Positions 17,891 to 24,530 of a DNA stretch of 64,000 bases are shown one piece after another; positions within the stretch are counted from its first letter, which is position 1; each line of letters starts with the position of its first letter. The position numbers and the translations under genes were made by a program. This DNA comes from JAZDDE01 sp039714435 (GTDB taxonomy: Bacteria > Gemmatimonadota > Gemmatimonadetes > Palauibacterales > Palauibacteraceae). The notes under the pieces are model-generated. The model had not been told where the DNA came from. It did not search any database and saw only the letters and a list, made by a program, of their open reading frames with translations. The DNA lies in the NCBI GenBank assembly GCA_039714435.1, contig JBDLJJ010000001.1, forward strand, positions 5,253-69,252, given 5' to 3'.

Positions 17891-17940
17891 TTGTGTTTCG
17901 GTTCCTATTCGGGTATACTCTGTTCGGCTTTATTTCGGTT
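17891..17940 (+). promoter_or_regulatory. lexA promoter with paired TTCGG-N6-TTCGG repeats (candidate LexA operator)
   Basis: A sigma70-type promoter: TTGTGT (17891-17896), 17 bp, TATACT (17914-17919), 74 bp before the lexA ATG. TTCGG occurs four times, at 17897, 17908, 17923 and 17934. This makes two copies of TTCGG-N6-TTCGG 26 bp apart, one between -35 and -10 and one just past the expected start site. Because lexA genes are usually autoregulated, this is the obvious candidate operator. The exact motif does not correspond to an SOS box I can name. Confidence 0.5.
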
Positions 17941-17993
17941 ACGGACTGAGATGCGGTTCACCGGCCACAGCGATTTCCAAGGAGCCCGCCACC

Positions 17994-18605
17994 ATGGCAC
18001 TCACGAGAAGGCAGAAGCAGATCCTCGATTTCATCGAGAGTTTCCTCGACACTCATGGCTACTCGCCAAGCTTCGAAGAGATCGCGGCCTTCTTCGGCTA
18101 CAGGTCTCTTGCCACGGTGCATGAGCACCTCTCTAACCTCGAGGCCAAGGGATACATCAGGAAGAACTACAACGAGAGTCGTTCTATCGAGCTGGCTCAG
18201 ACAGACATGCGCCTCTCCTCTGTCACGCTTCCCCTCCTCGGCCTCGTCGCCGCGGGTGAGCCTATCGAGGTTATCGAGCAGCAGGAGATGATCGCCGTCC
18301 CGGACGACATGGTATCGGGCTCGGCCAGCACACACTTCGTTCTGCGCGTGCGCGGGCAATCGATGATCGAAGAGCAGATCCGCGACGGAGATTATGTCAT
18401 TGTTCAGTCCCGGGAGACGGCGCACAACGGCGAGATGGTCATCGCGCTGGTGGACGGAGATAGCGCGACGGTCAAGAAGTACTACCGCGAAGACGGCGGC
18501 CGCGTGCGGCTGCAGCCGGCCAACCCACTGCTGACACCTCTCTTCTTCGATGAGGACAGAGTGCAGATCCAGGGCATAGTGGTCGGAGTCATACGCAAGT
18601 ACTGA
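17994..18605 (+). CDS. lexA: LexA repressor / SOS regulator
   Basis: SOS-response repressor that cleaves itself when RecA is activated. The 203 residues have an N-terminal winged helix (LTRRQKQILDFIESFLDTHG, then SPSFEEIAAFFGYRS) and the S24 domain. The Ala87-Gly88 cleavage bond lies in LVAAGEP, the nucleophile Ser123 in RGQSMIEE and the base Lys161 in ATVKKYY. A strong Shine-Dalgarno AAGGAG lies 9 nt before the ATG. Length and every catalytic residue are normal. It has its own promoter with repeats and is followed by a small ORF and truA on the same strand. Confidence 0.96.
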   Translation: MALTRRQKQILDFIESFLDTHGYSPSFEEIAAFFGYRSLATVHEHLSNLEAKGYIRKNYNESRSIELAQTDMRLSSVTLPLLGLVAAGEPIEVIEQQEMIAVPDDMVSGSASTHFVLRVRGQSMIEEQIRDGDYVIVQSRETAHNGEMVIALVDGDSATVKKYYREDGGRVRLQPANPLLTPLFFDEDRVQIQGIVVGVIRKY

Positions 18606-18630
18606 GCGAAACCACCAGGGAGATCAGACT

Positions 18631-18789
18631 ATGGCCAACCGTTCCAGACGCCGCCCCTTTGTCATCGGATACATATCAGGAACGAAGGTGACGATGTGGT
18701 TTTTGCGGGCTACCCGGCCTCCGATCAAAGGTCCCTGGACTCTGGCCCAACTCAGCCATGACGCCTCCGCGGAGCGCCGCACGGCCTGA
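18631..18789 (+). CDS. Small basic protein, 52 residues, unknown
   Basis: An ATG-started ORF of 52 codons preceded by AGGGAG (18617-18622) at an ideal 8-nt spacing. It is 25 bp after the lexA stop and 46 bp before the truA start. The product begins MANRSRRRPFVIGYISGT and ends HDASAERRTA. It is basic (nine arginines), with a short hydrophobic run around TMWFLRA, but no domain that I recognise. The ribosome-binding site and placement inside a same-strand run argue that it is translated; it could be a member of the lexA transcript. It may also be chance, since only codon statistics or conservation can settle so short a frame. Confidence 0.5.
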   Translation: MANRSRRRPFVIGYISGTKVTMWFLRATRPPIKGPWTLAQLSHDASAERRTA

Positions 18790-18835
18790 ATTTTCCCGGC
18801 TGGCCCAGTCAGGTTCCGCCCGGTAGGTTCGCCCG

Positions 18836-19642
18836 GTGGAGCACGGAGAGAACGGAAAAATTCGCGCCACGGTCCACTACGACGGGACCGGATTTCACGG
18901 CTCGCAGCGTCAACCCGCCGCGCGAACCGTGCAGGGCGAGGTAGAGCGCTGTCTGCGGAGGCTTTTCGAGGAAGCCACCCGGGTCGACGCCGCCGGACGC
19001 ACCGATACGGGGGTGCATGCCGCCGGCCAGGAAATAGCTTTCACTCCTCCCCCCGGCTGGGATCCGCCCGAGCTTCGCCGGGCTCTGAACGCAGTACTTC
19101 CCGGCGACATCTGGATCGAGTCGCTCACCGAAGCAGAGCCTGATTTCCATCCACGGTTCTCGGCCACTGGACGGCGATACGAGTATTATGTTGGAACCGC
19201 CGCCGACTTCATGGCGCCCTCCTGGCTCAACCGGGTCTGGCAGTTTGGCAGCCCGCTGTCGACAGATATCTTGAGAAGCGCAGCCAAGCCGACGCTGGGA
19301 CGTCATTCATTTGCGCGGCTGTCCAAGACTGGAGCAGTGGAGAAGAGTACGATCTGCTGCATTGAGAAGGCGGAATGGACAGACATGGGGGGAGGGAACG
19401 TGAGGCTCACAGTAGTGGCGGATCGTTTCCTACACCGTATGGTACGGTATCTGGTAGCTACGATGGTCGATATCGCCCTGGAGAAGAGACCTCTGACTGA
19501 CATCTCGGCCTTGCTCGCCGCAAGGAAGGCACGCCCACCCGAGCCCGCGCCAGCGGTAGGCCTTTACCTGACTGGAGTTCGCTACGCAGAGGGCTGGAAC
19601 CGCGCACCTGGAGTGCCCGGGCTGGGAGCGGTGCGCGCATGA
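18836..19642 (+). CDS. truA: tRNA pseudouridine(38-40) synthase TruA
   Basis: Converts uridines 38-40 of tRNA anticodon arms to pseudouridine. The 268 residues carry the TruA signature AGRTDTGVHA with the catalytic aspartate, HYDGTGFHGSQRQP at the N-terminus, FHPRFSATGRRYEYYV and RFLHRMVRYLVATMVDIA near the C-terminus. The start is GTG at 18836, with only a weak GG-rich ribosome site. The stop overlaps the HtrA start by 4 bp (ATGA), beginning a coupled run that leads into the purine genes. Confidence 0.95.
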   Translation: MEHGENGKIRATVHYDGTGFHGSQRQPAARTVQGEVERCLRRLFEEATRVDAAGRTDTGVHAAGQEIAFTPPPGWDPPELRRALNAVLPGDIWIESLTEAEPDFHPRFSATGRRYEYYVGTAADFMAPSWLNRVWQFGSPLSTDILRSAAKPTLGRHSFARLSKTGAVEKSTICCIEKAEWTDMGGGNVRLTVVADRFLHRMVRYLVATMVDIALEKRPLTDISALLAARKARPPEPAPAVGLYLTGVRYAEGWNRAPGVPGLGAVRA

Positions 19643-21198
19643 AATCCCGGGCCTCACGGCTGGCTCTCAGCCAAGCCTCACGGCTGGCTGGCGGCGAACT
19701 CGGGTCCGCCCGGGCATGGGTCGTGGCCCTGCTTCTGGCCGCGTTCCCTATCGGCCTCGCCCTGGGAGGTGTTCTGTCGCCCTCCGCCGACGCACCCGGT
19801 CAGGCGGAGGCGGCCCGGAGCGACACCCCCAACCTGATCCGCACCAGCGCGGCCGATGCCGGAGTTGAGTCCCCGCAGCAGCGGCCGCTCGCGCAGCAGG
19901 CAGAACCGGCGAGACAGCAAGCTCCGCCGGAAGGCAGTGCCCGCTACACCCCGATCGTGAGAGCGGCCAACCGGGTCTCCCCCTCCGTGGTCAGCGTCAC
20001 AGTACTCCGCACGGTCAGTGAATCGCGGCGCTCCAGTCCGTTCGACTTCTTTGTTCCACGCCGCTTCGAGCGCACGGTTCGTGGTCTCGGATCGGGGTTC
20101 GCGATCAACGATCGCGGACACGTGCTGACCAACGACCATGTGGTCAGCGACGCCGATTCGATCGTGGTGACTGACAACCGCGGCAGAGTGTTCCAGGCCA
20201 GCGTGGTCGGATCCGACCCCCTGACCGATGTGGCGCTGCTCAAGATCCCCGCCGGAGAGATTCCCGCCGCACCGCTCGGAGTGTCGTCTGACATCATGGT
20301 TGGTGAACCCGCCATCGCGATCGGTAATCCGTTCGGATACCTGCTGGCCAACTCGGAAGCCACCGTGACGGTGGGCGTCATCTCCGGAGTGGGCCGGGAC
20401 TTCAGGGGCCAGGACGAGTCGCTCATGGCGGATCTCGTGCAGACAGACGCCTCCATCAACCCCGGCAATTCAGGCGGCCCGCTGGTCAACGCCGAAGGTG
20501 AGGTCATCGGAATCAATTCATCTATCTTCTCGCGCTCGGGCGGCTCGGAGGGGCTTGGTTTTTCCATCCCCATTGATCGGGCGCTGCGAGTAGCCGAGGA
20601 GCTTGACCAGTACGGACGTATTCGCCGGCCCTGGGTCGGGCTGTGGCCGAGCGAGGTAATCGTGGACGACCGCATCCCGCAGACAGCGGTTCGTAGGGTC
20701 GCGGACAGTTCTCCGGCTGACCGCGCCGGCCTCGTGGCGGGCGACCTCCTGATCTCGCTGAACGACAGGCCCGTGGACAGTTCGATCGGCTGGGAGCTGG
20801 GCCTGCTGGACGCCGGCGTCAATTCACAGGTACGGGTTACGTACGAGCGTGGCGGGCGGCGGCGATCAGTCACTCTTGACGTGGAAGAGCTGCCTTCGAA
20901 CATGGCCGAGCGCGTACAGGTCGTGCGGGGTCTGGAGCTCATCACGCTCACCCCGAGCATCGCCCTGGAAAGGAGACTGGACATCGAGCGAGGGGCACTG
21001 ATCTCGGAAATCGAGTCTCAGGCCAGCGATGTCACCGGACTCCGCGAGGGTGACGTACTCCTGTTCATCAATCGTGAGCCGGTCTCGGACGCGCAGACAG
21101 CAGGAGAACTCTTTCAGTCCAATGCCGGCCGCGGTAGGATTGTCGTAGAGTTCTTTCGCGACGGACGGCAGTACCGAACCCTCTTCTCTGTCGGCTAG
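19639..21198 (+). CDS. htrA: HtrA/Do-family periplasmic serine protease
   Basis: Envelope stress protease of the S1C family. The 519 residues start with a basic N-terminus and one membrane-spanning signal anchor (about 26-45), followed by a Pro/Gln-rich linker. The trypsin-like domain has the full triad: His167 (LTNDHVVS), Asp197 (LTDVALLKI) and Ser278 (NPGNSGGPL). Two PDZ domains follow: one around residues 325-420 (VRRVADSSPADRAGLVAGD) and one around 425-515 (SQASDVTGLREGDVLLFIN). The translation start overlaps the truA stop, and purB begins 2 bp after its own stop, so it is physically part of the purine operon although not functionally. Confidence 0.93.
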   Translation: MKSRASRLALSQASRLAGGELGSARAWVVALLLAAFPIGLALGGVLSPSADAPGQAEAARSDTPNLIRTSAADAGVESPQQRPLAQQAEPARQQAPPEGSARYTPIVRAANRVSPSVVSVTVLRTVSESRRSSPFDFFVPRRFERTVRGLGSGFAINDRGHVLTNDHVVSDADSIVVTDNRGRVFQASVVGSDPLTDVALLKIPAGEIPAAPLGVSSDIMVGEPAIAIGNPFGYLLANSEATVTVGVISGVGRDFRGQDESLMADLVQTDASINPGNSGGPLVNAEGEVIGINSSIFSRSGGSEGLGFSIPIDRALRVAEELDQYGRIRRPWVGLWPSEVIVDDRIPQTAVRRVADSSPADRAGLVAGDLLISLNDRPVDSSIGWELGLLDAGVNSQVRVTYERGGRRRSVTLDVEELPSNMAERVQVVRGLELITLTPSIALERRLDIERGALISEIESQASDVTGLREGDVLLFINREPVSDAQTAGELFQSNAGRGRIVVEFFRDGRQYRTLFSVG

Positions 21199-21200
21199 TC

Positions 21201-22637
21201 TTGGCGAACGAAGAAACCAGATATTCCCACCCGCTGATCGAGCGCTACGCCTCAGCGGAAATGGCCGAAATTTTCTCTCCCCGTGCGCAGGCCCTTATGT
21301 GGCGCGACCTGTGGATCGGTCTGGCCGAAGGGTCGCGGCATCTGGGCGCTGACATCCCCGCCTCGGCCATAGAAGCCATGAAGTCCGGCCGCGAAACGGT
21401 GGACCTCAAGCGTGTGGCCGAGCTCGAGAGAGAACTTCGGCACGACGTCATGGCTCACGTGCGACATTTCGCGGAGGTCGCGCCGGAGGCTGGCCCCTAC
21501 ATTCACCTCGGGGCCACGAGTTGCTACGTAACGGACAACGCGGGCCTCCTGCAGCTCCAGTCGGGTCTGCGCCTCGTCCTGTCCCGCATAGACGCGGCGC
21601 TATCGGTCCTGGGCCGCTTCGCCGAGCAATGGGCGGATCTGCCCACCCTGGGCTACACCCACTGGCAACCCGCCCAGCCGACCACCGTTGGAAAACGAGC
21701 TACCCTGTGGGCCCAGGACCTGGTCCTCGACCGCAGGGATGTGGAAGCCAATCTCCGCGACCTGCGGTTTCGCGGCGCCCGCGGCACGACGGGGACGGAG
21801 GCCAGCTTCCTGGCGCTGTTCGGCGGCGACACGGCACGAGTGGACGACCTGAACCGAATTTTGGCGGAGCGGTTCGGTTTCCCGGCCGCATACGCGGTCG
21901 TGGGCCAGACATATCCCCGCAAAGTGGATCACCGGATTTTGAGCTGTCTGGCCGGCGTCGGCGCCAGCGCGGCCCGTTTCGCCGGCGATATCCGGATTCT
22001 GCAGAGCTTCGGAGAAATGGAAGAGCCGTTCGGGAGTGCTCAGGTCGGCTCGTCGGCCATGCCGTACAAGCGGAATCCGATGCGCTCGGAGCGCATATGC
22101 GCCCTGTCGCGTCATCTGTGCACTCTGGAGATAGACGCGGCCTGGACCGCCTCGGTGCAGGGACTGGAGCGCACTCTGGATGACTCGGCAAACAGACGAA
22201 TCGCCATTCCGGAGGCTTTCCTGGCAGCCGACGCGGTGCTGCAACTGGTGAATAACGTGGCGGACGGCCTGGTCGTCCATGAACCTGTGATCAAGGCCCG
22301 GCTGGCAAAGTCGCTGCCCTTCCTCGTCGTCGAGCAGATGCTCATAGTCGGCGTCGGAAAGGGAGGCGACAGGCAGGACCTGCATGAGCGGATCAGGCGT
22401 CACGCGATGGATGCGCGTCAGAATCTGGACGAAGGAGCGGACACAAACGATTTCTTCGCTCGGGTGGAATCGGATCAGTCCATCCCGCTGGACACGGTTG
22501 ATCTAGTGGCGCTGGCCCAGCCGGAAGATCTGGTCGGCCGCGCGCCGGAGCAGGTGCGCACCTTCGTTGCAGAGGTGCTTTCCCCGCTGCGGGAGGGGAT
22601 GGGAGAGGAGCGGCCTGTGGTGGACGTGAGAGTATGA
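21201..22637 (+). CDS. purB: Adenylosuccinate lyase
   Basis: Catalyses two steps of purine synthesis: SAICAR to AICAR plus fumarate, and adenylosuccinate to AMP plus fumarate. The 478 residues belong to the fumarase/aspartase superfamily, with HLGATSCYVTDNA, YTHWQPAQPTTVGKRA and the signature loop GSSAMPYKRNPMRSE, which contains the catalytic serine. The start is TTG, 2 bp beyond the HtrA stop, and the next start (purC) overlaps its stop by 4 bp (ATGA). Confidence 0.95.
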   Translation: MANEETRYSHPLIERYASAEMAEIFSPRAQALMWRDLWIGLAEGSRHLGADIPASAIEAMKSGRETVDLKRVAELERELRHDVMAHVRHFAEVAPEAGPYIHLGATSCYVTDNAGLLQLQSGLRLVLSRIDAALSVLGRFAEQWADLPTLGYTHWQPAQPTTVGKRATLWAQDLVLDRRDVEANLRDLRFRGARGTTGTEASFLALFGGDTARVDDLNRILAERFGFPAAYAVVGQTYPRKVDHRILSCLAGVGASAARFAGDIRILQSFGEMEEPFGSAQVGSSAMPYKRNPMRSERICALSRHLCTLEIDAAWTASVQGLERTLDDSANRRIAIPEAFLAADAVLQLVNNVADGLVVHEPVIKARLAKSLPFLVVEQMLIVGVGKGGDRQDLHERIRRHAMDARQNLDEGADTNDFFARVESDQSIPLDTVDLVALAQPEDLVGRAPEQVRTFVAEVLSPLREGMGEERPVVDVRV

Positions 22638-23536
22638 GCACTCTTTCCTATCCTCTGTTCAAGACTGGTAAGGTCCGGGAGATGTATGATCTCGGCGACG
22701 ACCTCCTGCTCGTGGCCAGCGACCGGATCAGTGCCTTCGATTGCGTGCTGCCTCAGCCAATCCCGGACAAGGGAGCCGTGCTGACGCAGATGTCCGCCTT
22801 CTGGTTTGACCTCACAGCGCCGCTGACCCCGAACCACTGCATCTCAGCCGACCCGGACGAGATCGAGAGGCGCAGGCCGGAGCTCGGGCCGGCCCGAAGC
22901 GAGTGGGCCGGCCGAGGCATGCTGGTGCGGAGGGCCACAGTGTTTCCGGTCGAGTGCGTGGTGCGCGGCTACATGGCCGGGTCAGCCTGGAAGGAGTACA
23001 GCCGGAGCGGAACTCTGGCCGGGGAGCCCCTGCAGCCTGGTCTTAAGGAAGCCGACCAGCTTCCCGAGCCGCTCTTCTCGCCCGCCACCAAGGTCGATGA
23101 GGGCCACGACGAGAACATCACGTTTGAAGAGATGCAAAGGCTGCTGGGCATGCATGTCGCGGAGCATCTGAGGCGAGAGAGTCTCAGGCTGTACGAGGCG
23201 GCCGCGGCCCGCATGCGGACCGCCGGACTGATTCTGGCTGACACGAAGTTCGAGTTCGGTACCGCTCCGACAGGCGAGATCATGCTGATCGACGAGGCGC
23301 TGACGCCTGACTCATCACGTTTCTGGTTTGCGGACGAGTGGAAACCGGGGAGCAGCCCGCCATCTCTGGATAAGCAGCCTGTGCGCGACTACCTGGAAGG
23401 GCTGGTGGCGGCCGGCGAGTGGGACCGGACCGAACCGGCGCCGGATCTACCGGACTCGGTAATCGATTCGACGGTGAGCAGGTACCGTAAAGCATTCCAA
23501 TTGGTCACGGGGCGGGAACTGCCCCAATTCGCCTAG
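22634..23536 (+). CDS. purC: Phosphoribosylaminoimidazole-succinocarboxamide synthase
   Basis: SAICAR synthetase: ATP-dependent ligation of aspartate to CAIR. The 300 residues show GKVREMYDLGDDLLLVASDR at the N-terminus (the diagnostic start of the family), VECVVRGYMAGSAWKEY, LFSPATKVDEGHDENI and MLIDEALTPDSSRFW. The length of about 300 is the yeast/long-type form rather than the 240-residue E. coli form. ATGA overlap with purB upstream; the stop lies inside the Shine-Dalgarno for purS. Confidence 0.95.
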   Translation: MSTLSYPLFKTGKVREMYDLGDDLLLVASDRISAFDCVLPQPIPDKGAVLTQMSAFWFDLTAPLTPNHCISADPDEIERRRPELGPARSEWAGRGMLVRRATVFPVECVVRGYMAGSAWKEYSRSGTLAGEPLQPGLKEADQLPEPLFSPATKVDEGHDENITFEEMQRLLGMHVAEHLRRESLRLYEAAAARMRTAGLILADTKFEFGTAPTGEIMLIDEALTPDSSRFWFADEWKPGSSPPSLDKQPVRDYLEGLVAAGEWDRTEPAPDLPDSVIDSTVSRYRKAFQLVTGRELPQFA

Positions 23537-23544
23537 GAGGAACG

Positions 23545-23823
23545 ATCGCCACGTTTGATGTCGAGATTACGATCAGGCCCAGGCCGGGCATACTGAATCC
23601 CGAAGGCCAGACGATCGAGCGCGCGCTCGGGGATCTGGGCTACAGCGGGATCGAGGAGGTACGAGTCGGACGGATGATCGGACTGAGGATTGAGGCCGAC
23701 GACCTCACGAGCTGTGAACAGCAGGTCCGCGAAGCCTGCCAGCGCCTGCTCGCGAACCCGGTTATCGAGGACTTCGAGTTCACTGTCTCCGAGAGCGCCG
23801 ACCAGCCGGCGGTAGCCAAATGA
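23545..23823 (+). CDS. purS: Phosphoribosylformylglycinamidine synthase subunit PurS (apparent ATC start)
   Basis: Small subunit of FGAM synthase, which links PurQ and PurL and channels ammonia. From ATC at 23545 the frame gives a 92-residue product beginning ATFDVEITIRPRPGILNPEG, then QTIERALGDLGYSGIEEVRVG, a clear PurS (both segments are family-typical). A perfect AGGAGG lies at 23535-23540. However, the frame is open from a stop at 23488 to the end and contains no ATG, GTG or TTG before codon 42. The candidate starts are ATC 23545 (4-nt spacing, matching the usual M-A-x-F/Y start) or ACG 23551 (10-nt spacing). The stop overlaps the purQ ATG. A non-AUG start or a sequence error are both possible; the gene identity is not in doubt. 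Confidence 0.88.
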   Translation: MATFDVEITIRPRPGILNPEGQTIERALGDLGYSGIEEVRVGRMIGLRIEADDLTSCEQQVREACQRLLANPVIEDFEFTVSESADQPAVAK

Positions 23824-24530
23824 GATTCGGGATCGTCCGCTTTCCAGGCTCCAACTGCGATTTCGACTGTGAGCGCGCGGTTCGGGACGGGATCGGACAG
23901 GAGCCGGTGGTTCTGTGGCACAAGGAAGAGTCACTCCTCGGCGCCGACGTGGTCCTGCTGCCGGGCGGATTCTCGTACGGTGACCACCTGCGCGCCGGAG
24001 CTATCGCCCGCTTCAGCCCGATTATGAAAGCGGTACGCGCCTTCGCCGCCGAGGGCGGGCCAGTGCTCGGCATCTGCAACGGGTTTCAGATCCTTTGTGA
24101 AGCTCACCTTCTCCCCGGCGCGCTGATTCGCAACCGCGGCCTTCGCTTTCGCTGCCACCCGGTTCATGTGCGTGTAGAAAGCACTGCGACTCCTTTCACG
24201 GGCGAGTATGACGCGGGCCAGATCCTGCGCCTTCCGATCGCGCACGGGGAAGGACAATACGTAGCTGACGAGAACACGCTGGACGAACTGGAACGAGACG
24301 GCAGGGTCATCTTTCGATACGTGAACCCGGCGGGCGAAACTACGGAAGAGGCGAACCCCAACGGGTCCGCACGCAGCATAGCCGGAGTGTGTAATGCGGA
24401 GCGCAATGTCGTCGGGCTCATGCCGCACCCCGAAAGGGCGATCAGCGCGATGATCGGCTCGGAAGACGGGCTTGGGGTGTTCCGGTCTGCTGTCGCGGCA
24501 CTTACGTCGCTCCAGGGAGCGACCGCGTGA
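23820..24530 (+). CDS. purQ: Phosphoribosylformylglycinamidine synthase subunit PurQ
   Basis: Class I glutamine amidotransferase subunit that feeds ammonia to PurL. The 236 residues have GIVRFPGSNCDFD at the N-terminus, LPGGFSYGDHLRAGAIA, the nucleophile cysteine in GICNGFQIL and the C-terminal His-x-Glu in MPHPERA. The ATG overlaps the purS stop (ATGA) and its stop overlaps the purL GTG (GTGA), so the three FGAM synthase subunits are translationally coupled in stoichiometric order. Confidence 0.97.
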   Translation: MRFGIVRFPGSNCDFDCERAVRDGIGQEPVVLWHKEESLLGADVVLLPGGFSYGDHLRAGAIARFSPIMKAVRAFAAEGGPVLGICNGFQILCEAHLLPGALIRNRGLRFRCHPVHVRVESTATPFTGEYDAGQILRLPIAHGEGQYVADENTLDELERDGRVIFRYVNPAGETTEEANPNGSARSIAGVCNAERNVVGLMPHPERAISAMIGSEDGLGVFRSAVAALTSLQGATA

